From JBKEDC01 sp047971925 (GTDB taxonomy: Bacteria; Bacteroidota; Bacteroidia; Bacteroidales; Prolixibacteraceae), in contig JBKEAC010000052.1 of NCBI GenBank assembly GCA_047971925.1, positions 1-26,005 on the forward strand: a stretch of DNA of 26,005 bases, written 5' to 3'. The notes below the pieces were generated by a model. It searched no databases. It worked only from the letters and a program-made list of their open reading frames with translations, and was not told where the DNA came from. The position numbers and the translations under genes were made by a program. Shown here piece after piece: positions 1 to 8,004 of this stretch. The stretch's first letter is position 1. Every line of letters begins with the position of its first letter.

Positions 1-238
1 GAAAATGTCGCTAATTAAGTTGGCTTAAAGCACCATTTCAAAAAGTTCGTCGACAATTAAGTTTGCTTAAAACATCATTTCAAAATAAAAATGGACTAAT
101 AAGTTTGCTTAAAACACCATTTCAAAAAAAAATATGGACTAATAAGTTTGCTTAAAACACCATTTCAAAATTAAAATGGACCAATAAGTTTGCTTAAAAC
201 ACCATTTCAAAATAAAAATGGACCAATAAGTTTTATTT
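1..238. repeat. 42-bp tandem repeat array (5' end of window)
   Basis: The segment AAGTTTGCTTAAAACACCAT recurs with starts near 17, 59, 101, 144, 186 and (truncated) 228, so the period is 42 bp with one 43-bp step. The first two units are the most diverged; the units from 101 onward are nearly identical. Each unit contains short dyads, TAAG-TTTG-CTTA and CCATTT...AAATGG, so each could form a small hairpin. Bases 1-16 look like the end of a further diverged unit, so the array probably continues upstream. The spacing is too short and the intervals too similar for CRISPR spacers. No reading frame runs through it. Function unknown. Confidence 0.9.
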
Positions 239-240
239 TA

Positions 241-922
241 AGTCGTAGTATTCTAACGTATATAGTCATTAAGCGTGTCAGTTGACGATGATTAAGTGAT
301 GGATTCAGAAGATATTACACAAACTCCCTGATGGTGACGCATTGCAATGTATCTCTAATAGCCTCCTCAATTCAATAATTAGTTTTAAGAAGTTCCCTAA
401 ATACCAATGAAACACGAAAACGCATAACAGATTCTTCGTTAAAATTGCAAATAATTAATTCCGACAACGGGTTAGCCACTATTCGTTGCCTAAAAAAATA
501 GGTAATTAGGTAAATAATTAAAAATTAATTTTTAGAAGTCTCCTTTAGAAAGTGTCGTTTCAAGAATGATTCTTTCATATTTTGAATATTATGTCCAAGA
601 ATGTCACAGTACAACTCTCATGGCTTCTCAACTACTCGAAAACGCTAGTACATTGCTTACATTACTTTTGTTCAGACCAAGCAAAGTTCGATCTCAAACT
701 AAGATAGATTGTATCTCTATATTTTCGGTTGTTATTATTCTTCTAGGTCGAAATTTGAAGATTGAAAAATTAAAAAGGGAAGCCCCGAAAATGAATATTT
801 CAAAAGAGGTGTTATTTGAAATGAGTACAAATTAAAAAAATACAGTTAAAAATAGGTTAATGAATTAGCCTAATTGCTGAAAAGGATATAGTTTTGCAAT
901 CGTTTGCACAAAATATGATGAT
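241..922. other. Gene-free stretch upstream of the Rnf operon
   Basis: About 680 AT-rich bases between the tandem array and the rseC homologue. The only sizeable open frame (566-835, plus strand) has no recognisable domain, no ribosome-binding site and a composition like translated intergenic DNA, so I do not call it. Nothing resembling a transposase remnant, RNA gene or strong hairpin was recognised. The last 35 bases hold the likely Rnf operon promoter. Confidence 0.6.
889..896 (+). promoter_or_regulatory. Candidate -7 element for the rseC-rnf operon
   Basis: TAGTTTTG matches the Bacteroidota -7 consensus TAnnTTTG exactly and lies 26 bp before the first start codon, giving a short predicted leader. 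I see no good -33 TTG/TTTG element at the usual spacing, so this is a partial match only. Confidence 0.4.
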
Positions 923-1339
923 ATGATTTCAGGAGAAATTACACACGAAGGAATTATCAAACGCATTGAAGAGAGGAAAATCACGGTTGGCATAGTTAGT
1001 CAATCGTCATGCGCGTCGTGTCATGCAAAAGGAGCATGTATGGCATCAGATACGCAAGAGAAGGAGCTAGAAATAGTTAGATATTCAGGTGATTATCGAG
1101 TGGGAGAGCGAGTGTTAGTTGTGGGTAAAACATCGCAAGGATTTTATGCGTTGTTTTATGCTTATGTGTTGCCCTTTGCAATATTAATGACACTGCTTAT
1201 CATTATGACTAATTTGGGTAAAAGTGAAGGATTCTCGGCAGGAGTGTCATTGTTTTCGTTGATACCCTATTATTTAGTGCTTTATGCGTTTAGGAATAAA
1301 ATAAGTAGAAAATTAGAATTTGAAATTAAGTCGATATAA
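923..1339 (+). CDS. rseC: SoxR-reducing system protein RseC/MucC family
   Basis: 138 residues. The N-terminal part carries a cysteine motif C30-x2-C33-x5-C39 typical of the RseC/MucC family. Two hydrophobic segments follow (roughly residues 74-95 and 101-122), so it is an integral inner-membrane protein. In Proteobacteria, RseC works with Rnf-type proteins to keep SoxR reduced; in Bacteroidota its position as first gene of the rnf operon is conserved but its exact role is not established. It lies 2 bp before rnfB, so the two are almost certainly cotranscribed. The ATGs at 915 and 918 are in another frame, so 923 is the only nearby start. Confidence 0.9.
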   Translation: MISGEITHEGIIKRIEERKITVGIVSQSSCASCHAKGACMASDTQEKELEIVRYSGDYRVGERVLVVGKTSQGFYALFYAYVLPFAILMTLLIIMTNLGKSEGFSAGVSLFSLIPYYLVLYAFRNKISRKLEFEIKSI

Positions 1340-1341
1340 AA

Positions 1342-2295
1342 ATGGATATGACTCTCATTTATACCGTAGTAACACTTGTTGCAATCGGTTCGTTGGCCGC
1401 AGTGATTTTATATTTTGTGGCACAAAAGTTTTATGTGTATGAAGACCCTCGCATCGATGAGGTGGAAAGTGCCCTGCCATCGGCAAACTGTGGTGGTTGT
1501 GGTTTCGCCGGATGTAGAGCGTTTGCGGAAGCATGTGTTAAATCGGAAAGTTTCGATGGTCTGAATTGCCCTGTTGGTGGTAATGATACAATGCAGGCTG
1601 TGGCTGGTTTACTAGGGAGAGAAGCTGTGGCGCAGATGCCTAAAGTGGCGGTTTTGCGTTGCAATGGCTCTTGCAGTGTACGCCCACGTACTAACATCTA
1701 CGACGGAGCGCAATCGTGTGCAATGGCAAGCTCATTATATGGAGGCGACACGGGCTGTTCGTTTGGTTGCTTAGGTTTAGGCGATTGTGAGGTTTCGTGT
1801 GATTTCGATGCTTTGCATGTGAACTCAGAAACGGGCTTGCCTGAAATTGATGACGCAAAATGTACGGCTTGTGGGGCTTGTGTAAAGGCTTGTCCTAAGT
1901 TACTCATTGAGCTACGCAAGAAGAGTCCAAAAGATCGTAAGATATATGTGGCTTGTCGCAATGAAGATAAAGGTGGTGTTGCGAAAAAGGCTTGTTCAGC
2001 AGCATGTATTGGGTGTTCGAAATGTGTAAAAGAATGTAATTTTGAAGCTATTACAGTTACAAATAATTTGGCATTTATTGATTCTGAGAAATGCAAATTG
2101 TGTAGAAAATGCGTGGAGGTTTGTCCAACAAATGCGATTTTAGAATTTAATTTCCCAGCACGCAAGCCTAAAACAGACTTACCACCAGAGGCTCCAGCAG
2201 CAATAAAAAAGTCAGCAGTGCCTGCTAAAGAACATGCTGTTGCAGATGCTGTTGTGAGTGAGGAAACAAAAGAAGAAAACAACGAAAATAAATAG
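1342..2295 (+). CDS. rnfB: Rnf complex subunit RnfB, multi-cluster ferredoxin subunit
   Basis: 317 residues. One N-terminal membrane helix (about 5-28) precedes the RnfB-type Fe-S domain with C50, C53, C58 and C76 (ANCGGCGFAGC). A further cysteine-rich stretch follows, then ferredoxin-like motifs at C174/C177/C180/C184, C218/C222/C225/C228/C232 and C251/C254/C257/C261. RnfB is the entry subunit that accepts electrons from soluble ferredoxin and passes them toward the membrane subunits. The protein is longer than the roughly 190-residue enterobacterial RnfB because of the extra clusters and a Pro/Ala/Lys/Glu-rich tail (about 270-317) that looks disordered. It sits 2 bp after rseC and 7 bp before rnfC. 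Confidence 0.96.
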   Translation: MDMTLIYTVVTLVAIGSLAAVILYFVAQKFYVYEDPRIDEVESALPSANCGGCGFAGCRAFAEACVKSESFDGLNCPVGGNDTMQAVAGLLGREAVAQMPKVAVLRCNGSCSVRPRTNIYDGAQSCAMASSLYGGDTGCSFGCLGLGDCEVSCDFDALHVNSETGLPEIDDAKCTACGACVKACPKLLIELRKKSPKDRKIYVACRNEDKGGVAKKACSAACIGCSKCVKECNFEAITVTNNLAFIDSEKCKLCRKCVEVCPTNAILEFNFPARKPKTDLPPEAPAAIKKSAVPAKEHAVADAVVSEETKEENNENK

Positions 2296-2302
2296 GGGAA
2301 CC

Positions 2303-3637
2303 ATGGCATTAAAAACATTCATATTAGGAGGGGTTCATCCTGCTGAAAATAAACTTTCAGCTGATAAAGCTATCGAGAAACTGGCTTTGCCAAAAAGTGT
2401 ATTTATTCCGGTGGCACAACACATAGGGGCACCAGCTCAAGCTTTGGTTCAAAAAGGTGATGTGGTGAAGGTGGGGCAGTTGATTGCTAAATCGGGTGGA
2501 TTTGTTTCAGCAAACATTCATTCATCGGTTTCAGGAACGGTTTCAAAAGTTGATTTTTCACTCGATGCATCGGGCTATAATAAGCAGGGAGTTTTCATTA
2601 CTGTTGAAGGCGATGAATGGGACGAGTCGATTGATCGAACTGATAAGTTAGAAACGACTATTAAGCTTGACGCTAAGGCTATTGTTGAAAAAATAACAGC
2701 GGCAGGGATTGTAGGGCTTGGAGGAGCAACTTTTCCAACGCATGTAAAATTGATGCCACCTCCTGGAAAAACTGCTGAAATGCTTGTGGTGAATGGTGTG
2801 GAGTGTGAACCATATTTGACAGCCGACCATCGTTTGATGTTAGAAAAGGCAGAAGAGGTTTTGGTGGGCATTCGCATTATGATGAAAGCAATTAGTGTGA
2901 GCAAAGCTTATATTGGTATCGAAAACAATAAGAAAGATGCAATTGCGCATTTGCAAAAGCTAACAGCAAATGATAGTTCGATTGAGATTGTACCTTTGAA
3001 AGTGCAATATCCTCAAGGGGGTGAAAAGCAACTTATCAATGCAGTAACTGGTCGTGAAGTGCCTTCGGGTGCATTGCCGATTGAAGTGGGCGCTGTTGTG
3101 AGCAATGTGGGAACAGCTTTTGCCGTTTATGAAGCAGTGCAAAAGAACAAACCTTTGTTTGAGCGTGTAGTAACCGTAACGGGTAAGTCGGTGGCAAAGC
3201 CTTCAAACTTTTTGGTGCGAGTGGGAACAAATGTTCAGGAGCTCATTGAAGCTGCTGGTGGTTTGCCAGAAGATACAGGTAAGGTTATTAGCGGTGGTCC
3301 GATGATGGGTAAGGCTGTTGCATCAACTGATATTCCAGTAGCTAAAGGAACATCGGGTATCTTAATGTTGCCAAAAACGGAATCTTGTCGTAAGGAAGAA
3401 AAGAACTGTGTGCGTTGCAACCGTTGTGCATCGGTTTGTCCGATGGGTTTAGAGTCATTTTATCTTTCAGCAACATCGAGAAAAGGCATGTGGGAAGAAG
3501 CAGAGAAAGCTCATATTATGGATTGCATTGAGTGTGGTTCGTGTAGTTATATTTGTCCTGCCAATCGTGCTGTACTTGATTATATTCGTTTAGGAAAAGC
3601 GAAGGTTGGTCAGATAATTAGAAGTAGAAAAAATTAA
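2303..3637 (+). CDS. rnfC: Rnf complex subunit RnfC, NADH/FMN-binding subunit
   Basis: 444 residues from the ATG at 2303, which follows AGGGGAA and gives the family's usual N terminus (MALKTFILGGVHP). An in-frame upstream ATG at 2258 would add 15 Lys-rich residues inside rnfB and is rejected. The glycine-rich segment GIVGLGGATFPTHVKL is the Nqo1-like FMN/NADH-binding region. Two C-terminal [4Fe-4S] motifs are present: C369/C372/C375/C379 and C408/C411/C414/C418. RnfC is the peripheral subunit where NAD+ is reduced. At 444 residues it matches the compact form without the long repetitive C-terminal tail of enterobacterial RnfC. Confidence 0.96.
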   Translation: MALKTFILGGVHPAENKLSADKAIEKLALPKSVFIPVAQHIGAPAQALVQKGDVVKVGQLIAKSGGFVSANIHSSVSGTVSKVDFSLDASGYNKQGVFITVEGDEWDESIDRTDKLETTIKLDAKAIVEKITAAGIVGLGGATFPTHVKLMPPPGKTAEMLVVNGVECEPYLTADHRLMLEKAEEVLVGIRIMMKAISVSKAYIGIENNKKDAIAHLQKLTANDSSIEIVPLKVQYPQGGEKQLINAVTGREVPSGALPIEVGAVVSNVGTAFAVYEAVQKNKPLFERVVTVTGKSVAKPSNFLVRVGTNVQELIEAAGGLPEDTGKVISGGPMMGKAVASTDIPVAKGTSGILMLPKTESCRKEEKNCVRCNRCASVCPMGLESFYLSATSRKGMWEEAEKAHIMDCIECGSCSYICPANRAVLDYIRLGKAKVGQIIRSRKN

Positions 3638-3664
3638 GAAGTAAAAATTTTCAATAGAAGTAAG

Positions 3665-4636
3665 ATGAGTAAACTACTTACGATATCCCCATCACCGCAC
3701 GAGCGTACGAGTGATTCGGTGAATAAAATTATGTGTAATGTGATTATAGCCTTGTTGCCAGCATTAATCTGGTCGGTTTATTTGTTCGGATGGGATGCTA
3801 TTCGAGTTACACTTATATCTGTGATTTCTTGTGTTGGTTTTGAATATTTGATTCAACGATTTGTGATGAAGAAAGAGCCGGAAATTAAAGATCTTTCGGC
3901 AGCACTCACAGGTTTATTATTGGCATTTAACTTGCCATCGGGCATTCCAGCTTGGATGGTTGTGATTGGTGGCTTAGTTGCTATTGGTGTTGCTAAAATG
4001 TCATTTGGCGGTTTGGGTAATAATCCGTTCAATCCAGCTTTGGTTGGTCGAGTTTTCTTGCTAATATCTTTTCCAGTTCACATGACTACATGGCCAGCAG
4101 TTGACGCGACAACTTCGGCAACTCCGCTAGCAATTATGAAGGCTAATGGCATGTCGGCATCAATGAGTTCTTTAGGAGAAAATATATTATCACAAGGGTT
4201 CATTGGTAATATTTCAGGATCAATGGGAGAAGTTTCGGCGATTTTGTTGCTTTTGGGTTTTGTGTGGATGCTTTATAAGAAAGTAATTACATGGCACATT
4301 CCTGTGGTTTTGTTAGCTACTGTGTTTGTATTTCAAACAATTCTATTTGTTGCTACAGGCTCAGGTGTTTTTGCTGATGCATTAAGTTTTGGAGCTGTAC
4401 ATTTGTTGACAGGAGGTGTGATGTTGGGTGCTATTTTCATGGCAACCGACATGGTAACATCGCCAATGGCGGTGAAAGGGCAGGTAATTTTTGCAGTTGG
4501 TATTGCAGTGATAACTGTTTTAGTTCGTAATTATGGTGCATATCCAGAAGGTATATCATTTGCGATACTAATTATGAATGCGTTTACACCGCTCATTAAT
4601 ACTTATGTGAAACCAAAAAGATTCGGAGGAAAATAA
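3665..4636 (+). CDS. rnfD: Rnf complex subunit RnfD, membrane flavin subunit
   Basis: 323 residues, strongly hydrophobic with multiple membrane helices, belonging to the NqrB/RnfD family. The family attaches FMN covalently to a threonine in an S-[GA]-A/T-x-L context; here the matching segment is SATPLA with Thr153 as the likely attachment residue. The conserved loop GGLGNNPFNPALVGRVFLL lies just before it. RnfD carries electrons through the membrane domain and is thought to take part in ion translocation. It follows rnfC by 27 bp and ends 2 bp before rnfG. Confidence 0.96.
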   Translation: MSKLLTISPSPHERTSDSVNKIMCNVIIALLPALIWSVYLFGWDAIRVTLISVISCVGFEYLIQRFVMKKEPEIKDLSAALTGLLLAFNLPSGIPAWMVVIGGLVAIGVAKMSFGGLGNNPFNPALVGRVFLLISFPVHMTTWPAVDATTSATPLAIMKANGMSASMSSLGENILSQGFIGNISGSMGEVSAILLLLGFVWMLYKKVITWHIPVVLLATVFVFQTILFVATGSGVFADALSFGAVHLLTGGVMLGAIFMATDMVTSPMAVKGQVIFAVGIAVITVLVRNYGAYPEGISFAILIMNAFTPLINTYVKPKRFGGK

Positions 4637-4638
4637 TC

Positions 4639-5391
4639 ATGGCAATAAAATCAAATTTCCCCAACATGTTAATAACGCTTCTTGCTATTACATTAATATC
4701 GGGAGCGGTGTTGGGTTATGTGCATAAACTTACGAGTGAGCCAATTCAAATATCATCATTAAAGGCTCAAAATGAGGCTATCGAGAAGATTCTACCTTCT
4801 TATGAAACATTGAGTGAAGCGATCGAGGTAATGCCTGAAGATGGTACAGCTCCATTGACATTCTTCCGTGCAACTGATGCGAATGGTGTTTTAGTGGGTA
4901 CAGCCGTAAAAACATATACGATAAAAGGATTCAGCGGAAACATCGATATTATTGTTGGATTTGATCCTGCGGGCATCATCACCGGATATCAGGTTTTGAA
5001 GCATGCTGAAACTCCAGGTTTGGGCTCGAAAATGCAAGAATGGTTTCGTCCATCGGTAAAAAAGGTGAGTTTACTAACTAAGTTAGGAATATCACTTGGA
5101 CTTGTCAAAGAAGATGATGGAAGTTCGAATGTTGTAGAATCAAAGACGATTAAAAACTTGATTGGAGTGAATCCGGCTACTGTGAATTTAACTGTAAGCA
5201 AAGATGGTGGAGATGTAGATGCAATTACGGCATCAACCATATCTTCTAGAGCATTTTTAGATGCGATTTCTCGTGGATATAATACTTACATGAAGAATAA
5301 TTCTGTTTCGATGGAAGCACCAGAGGCTGTAGAGGCATCAGAAACAGTTGGAGAAACTTTAGAAATTGAGACAGAAGGAGGACAACAATAA
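4639..5391 (+). CDS. rnfG: Rnf complex subunit RnfG, covalent FMN subunit
   Basis: 250 residues. A single N-terminal membrane anchor (about 10-27) is followed by an FMN-binding domain on the outer face of the membrane. The flavinylation motif is ITASTISS, with Thr200 as the expected attachment site; this context also implies that an ApbE flavin transferase is encoded elsewhere, as none is seen here. The C terminus is Glu-rich and probably flexible. The stop codon overlaps the rnfE start by one base (TAATG), indicating translational coupling. Confidence 0.95.
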   Translation: MAIKSNFPNMLITLLAITLISGAVLGYVHKLTSEPIQISSLKAQNEAIEKILPSYETLSEAIEVMPEDGTAPLTFFRATDANGVLVGTAVKTYTIKGFSGNIDIIVGFDPAGIITGYQVLKHAETPGLGSKMQEWFRPSVKKVSLLTKLGISLGLVKEDDGSSNVVESKTIKNLIGVNPATVNLTVSKDGGDVDAITASTISSRAFLDAISRGYNTYMKNNSVSMEAPEAVEASETVGETLEIETEGGQQ

Positions 5392-5972
5392 TGAATCAGC
5401 TAGATAATTTAAAGAAAGGTTTTTTAAAGGAAAACCCTGTGTTAGTGTTGCTTTTGGGAATGTGTCCAACTTTGGGGGTTACTTCATCAGCAATAAATGG
5501 ATTAGGAATGGGATTAGCAACAGCATTTGTTCTTGTTTGTGCTAATATGGTGGTTTCTATGGTGAAGAATATTATTCCCGATAAGGTTCGTATTCCAAGT
5601 TTCATTGTTATTATTGCATCGTTTGTTACGGTTGTGGAGTTATGCATGCAGGCTTATTTGCCGTCGTTGTATTCCAGCTTAGGTTTGTTTATTCCACTGA
5701 TTGTGGTGAACTGTATCGTGCTAGGTCGTGCAGAGGCATTTGCTTCAAAAAATGGTGTTTTATCTTCGGGTATTGATGGTTTGAGCATGGGGCTAGGATT
5801 TACGTTTGCGCTTACCTTGTTGGGTTCAATACGTGAGTTTTTAGGTGCAGGTACGCTCTTCAGTAATTTGATTTATCCAGACCAATATGGCATGTTGATT
5901 TTCGTGTTGGCACCAGGAGCTTTTATCGCTTTAGGCTATTTGATAGCTGTTATCAATCGAATTAAAAAATAA
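5391..5972 (+). CDS. rnfE: Rnf complex subunit RnfE, membrane subunit
   Basis: 193 residues of the NqrD/RnfE family, with about six membrane helices. The family's conserved segment LVLLLGMCPTLGVT appears near residues 18-31 and the paired repeat KNIIP...VNCIVLGRAEAFA is present; the cysteines in these two segments are thought to hold an Fe-S centre with RnfA in the middle of the membrane. It starts within the rnfG stop codon and is preceded by GGAGGAC. It is slightly shorter than the enterobacterial homologue but has no missing core segment. Confidence 0.96.
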   Translation: MNQLDNLKKGFLKENPVLVLLLGMCPTLGVTSSAINGLGMGLATAFVLVCANMVVSMVKNIIPDKVRIPSFIVIIASFVTVVELCMQAYLPSLYSSLGLFIPLIVVNCIVLGRAEAFASKNGVLSSGIDGLSMGLGFTFALTLLGSIREFLGAGTLFSNLIYPDQYGMLIFVLAPGAFIALGYLIAVINRIKK

Positions 5973-5986
5973 GGAGGATATAGAAA

Positions 5987-6562
5987 ATGGAATATGTATT
6001 GATTATTATTTCGGCGGTTTTTGTCCAAAATATTGTTTTATCGCAATTCTTGGGTATCTGTCCATTTCTTGGAGTTTCTAAGAAAATCGAAACGGCTATT
6101 GGTATGACAGGAGCTGTAGCTTTTGTTATGACCTTAGCAACAATGGTTACCTATTTAATTCAAAAGCAGGTGCTCGAACCATTGAATATTGGTTATTTGC
6201 AAACCATATCGTTTATTTTAGTTATTGCTGCCTTAGTGCAAATGGTGGAAATTATCTTAAAGAAAGTGAGTCCATCTCTTTATCAAGCTTTGGGTGTATT
6301 CTTACCTTTAATTACAACCAACTGTGCTGTGTTGGGGGTTGCCATCTTGGTGGCATCTGATCCAAACATGACATTAATGACGGGGGTGACTTTTGCCATT
6401 GCAAATGCTTTAGGTTTTGGATTAGCCTTAATTTTATTTGCGGGAGTGCGAGAGCATTTAGAGATGATGGATCTTCCAAAGGGTTTAAAAGGAACGCCTA
6501 TCGCATTGATTACTGCGGGTATTCTAGCTATGGCTTTTATGGGATTTAGTGGTCTTGTTTAG
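5987..6562 (+). CDS. rnfA: Rnf complex subunit RnfA, membrane subunit
   Basis: 191 residues of the NqrE/RnfA family with about six membrane helices. The conserved segments QNIVLSQFLGICPFLGVS near the N terminus and LITTNCAVLGVAI in the second half supply the paired cysteines (ICP and TNCA) that mirror those in RnfE. An unusually good ribosome-binding site for this genome (AAGGAGGATATAG) precedes the ATG. It is the last gene of the operon and is followed by a strong intrinsic terminator, so the operon is complete: rseC-rnfB-C-D-G-E-A. Confidence 0.96.
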   Translation: MEYVLIIISAVFVQNIVLSQFLGICPFLGVSKKIETAIGMTGAVAFVMTLATMVTYLIQKQVLEPLNIGYLQTISFILVIAALVQMVEIILKKVSPSLYQALGVFLPLITTNCAVLGVAILVASDPNMTLMTGVTFAIANALGFGLALILFAGVREHLEMMDLPKGLKGTPIALITAGILAMAFMGFSGLV

Positions 6563-6593
6563 TATTGTTAATAAAATATTGAAAAATAATGAG

Positions 6594-6623
6594 CGTCGCA
6601 GAATTTTCTTGCGACGTTTTTTT
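6594..6623 (+). terminator. Rho-independent terminator of the rnf operon
   Basis: A perfect 7-bp GC-rich stem CGTCGCA (6594-6600) / TGCGACG (6610-6616) with a 9-base loop is followed by a run of seven T. It lies 31 bp after the rnfA stop codon. Confidence 0.9.
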
Positions 6624-6651
6624 GTAATATTGTCTCATAATTAGAAAAGCA

Positions 6652-7197
6652 ATGAAGGTATTATCAGCAATCCAGAATCGATATTCTGAAAGAATGTATA
6701 AGTCGAAACGTATAAAAAACGAAGAGATGAATCTGATTCTTGAGGCAGCCAGATTGGCACCGTCTGCATGCAATCGGCAACCTTGGAAATTTATTGTCAT
6801 TTCAGATAAGGATAATCTTGAGAAAGTGTATGCAGCTTATCCGAAAGCCTGGTTTTCAAGTGCTCCTCAGGTTATTGTGGCTTGTGGGGAATATGATGAA
6901 GCATGGAGAAAGAATAGTGATGAGGGGAAATCATCATTAGATTTAGATGTTGCAATTGCCATTGACCACATGACAATTCAAGCGGCAGAGCTTGGTGTTG
7001 GAACTTGTTGGATTTGTGCATTTGATGAAGAGTTGGTGAAAGAGCTTTTGCAATTGCCCGACAATGTGCAGGCTATTGCATTAATTCCAGTGGGATATCC
7101 AGCATCAGCTACGATAAATAAAAAGGATAGGAAGGATTTGAAAGAGATTGTGTTCTATGAGAAATATGGACAGACTTTGTTGAATAGTCGTCGTTAG
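6652..7197 (+). CDS. Nitroreductase family FMN-dependent oxidoreductase
   Basis: 181 residues of the nitroreductase superfamily. The N-terminal RYSERMYKSKRI segment supplies the Arg that contacts FMN phosphate, and ARLAPSACNRQPWKFIVI is the characteristic flavin-binding loop. The later stretch DVAIAIDHMTIQAAELGVGTC is the conserved central helix. Such enzymes use NAD(P)H to reduce nitro compounds, quinones or other acceptors; the physiological substrate cannot be told from sequence. It lies alone between the rnf terminator and the ridA leader. TAATATTG at 6625-6632 is an imperfect -7 element just upstream, so it may have its own promoter. Confidence 0.9.
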   Translation: MKVLSAIQNRYSERMYKSKRIKNEEMNLILEAARLAPSACNRQPWKFIVISDKDNLEKVYAAYPKAWFSSAPQVIVACGEYDEAWRKNSDEGKSSLDLDVAIAIDHMTIQAAELGVGTCWICAFDEELVKELLQLPDNVQAIALIPVGYPASATINKKDRKDLKEIVFYEKYGQTLLNSRR

Positions 7198-7304
7198 AGA
7201 TGAACGATTGTTTTCGTAATTTTTAAGTTTTTATTTTATCTTTGAAATTTCGGAACTCAGGTTAATAGCTGTGTGTTTTTTTAGTCACGATAAGTAAACT
7301 TTTG

Positions 7305-7312
7305 TATATTTG
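7305..7312 (+). promoter_or_regulatory. Candidate -7 element upstream of ridA
   Basis: TATATTTG is an exact match to TAnnTTTG. No clear -33 element is seen. If used, transcription would begin near 7320 and give ridA a leader of about 150 nt containing the small open frame at 7346 and the palindrome at 7438-7459. Confidence 0.45.
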
Positions 7313-7345
7313 CAGTTGGAAGTTGACTTTTAATTAGAAATATCT

Positions 7346-7468
7346 ATGCGAACGATGAAGTCGCTGTTTGTTTCAAGAGATGTTCTTTTGGACTATGCAT
7401 TTCCATCGTTCCATGTCAGACGAAGTAGAAAAAAACCAATAAGCTTATCTAAGCTTATTATAAATTAA
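7346..7468 (+). CDS. Possible 40-residue leader ORF upstream of ridA
   Basis: An ATG-started frame of 40 codons ends 5 bp before the ridA start. The product would be basic, with RRSRKKP near its C-terminal half, and has no recognised domain. It begins shortly after the candidate promoter and its last third overlaps the palindrome at 7438-7459, an arrangement that would suit a leader peptide but also occurs by chance. No convincing ribosome-binding site is visible. Treat as speculative. Confidence 0.2.
   Translation: MRTMKSLFVSRDVLLDYAFPSFHVRRSRKKPISLSKLIIN
7438..7459. repeat. Perfect 10-bp inverted repeat just before ridA
   Basis: AATAAGCTTA (7438-7447), a TC spacer, then TAAGCTTATT (7450-7459). 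It ends 14 bp before the ridA ATG, so as RNA it would form a hairpin close to the ribosome-binding region, and as DNA it is a symmetrical operator-like site. There is no T-run, so it is not a typical terminator. A second 8-bp inverted pair (7350-7357 / 7404-7411) lies just upstream. Confidence 0.7.
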
Positions 7469-7473
7469 AATAG

Positions 7474-7851
7474 ATGAAAAGAGTAATTTCAACCACCAAT
7501 GCTCCAGCAGCAATCGGTCCTTATTGTCAAGCAATTGAAGTTAATGGAACTTTGTATATTTCAGGACAGATACCTGTTAATCCTGCAACCGGAAAAGTTG
7601 TAGATGGTGGTATTAAAGAACAAGCAGAACAAGTGATGAAAAATATTGAAGCTATTCTTTCGGAAGCAGGATATACTTTTTCTGATGTTGTAAAATCTAC
7701 TTGTTTACTTAGTGACATGGCAAATTTTGCGGCTATGAATGAAGTTTATGGTTCGCGTTATGCGGTGAATCCTCCAACGAGAGCAGCTTTTGCTGTGAAG
7801 GAGTTACCTCTAGGGGTTTTAGTTGAGATAGAAACAGTGGCAGTGAAATAA
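7474..7851 (+). CDS. ridA: RidA family reactive intermediate/imine deaminase
   Basis: 125 residues, the normal length for the YjgF/YER057c/UK114 family. Conserved features are the N-terminal APAAIGPYCQA with Tyr17, the segment LYISGQIPV, the catalytic arginine Arg103 in NPPTRAAFAV, and Glu120 in VEIETVAV. Members hydrolyse enamine/imine intermediates such as 2-aminoacrylate made by PLP-dependent dehydratases, protecting other PLP enzymes. The presence of the arginine places it in the active RidA group rather than the inactive Rid1-7 paralogues. It appears to be a single-gene transcript with an unusual leader. Confidence 0.95.
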   Translation: MKRVISTTNAPAAIGPYCQAIEVNGTLYISGQIPVNPATGKVVDGGIKEQAEQVMKNIEAILSEAGYTFSDVVKSTCLLSDMANFAAMNEVYGSRYAVNPPTRAAFAVKELPLGVLVEIETVAVK

Positions 7852-7860
7852 TAAGCAAGA

Positions 7861-7981
7861 ACAATTCTAGTTAATAACTCGATTGTTGGATAAGATTTTC
7901 CTTGTAAAGTTTCATAAATGAACTTTTTTGGTGTAAATCGAGTAGTGAAATCTTGTTCAAAACTCAGCTTATTAGAATTGT
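7861..7981. other. Nested inverted repeats, candidate structured RNA
   Basis: Three inverted pairs are nested: outer ACAATTCTA (7861-7869) / TAGAATTGT (7973-7981), middle ACTCGATT (7877-7884) / AATCGAGT (7936-7943), and inner AAAGTTTCAT (7906-7915) / ATGAACTTT (7918-7926, one bulged base). An alternative pair, AAGATTT/AAATCTT, would compete with the middle stem. A terminator follows at 8005. The order fits either an independent small RNA or a structured 3' end of the ridA transcript. No promoter was found directly in front of it. Confidence 0.4.
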
Positions 7982-8004
7982 ACTTTAATAGGAATATTTA
8001 AGAA

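Noticed and set aside
1..238. CRISPR array at the left end
   Set aside because: Intervals between repeats are as similar as the repeats themselves, the period is 42 bp, and no cas genes are nearby.
566..835. 89-codon ORF upstream of the Rnf operon
   Set aside because: No recognised domain, no ribosome-binding site, and amino-acid content like translated AT-rich intergenic DNA.
2258..2302. Upstream in-frame start for rnfC
   Set aside because: It would add 15 Lys-rich residues overlapping rnfB; the start at 2303 gives the family N terminus and follows a purine-rich site.
1698..2318. 206-codon minus-strand ORF opposite rnfB
   Set aside because: It is the complement of a strongly conserved multi-cluster gene; its Ser/Phe-rich content is an artefact of the opposite strand.
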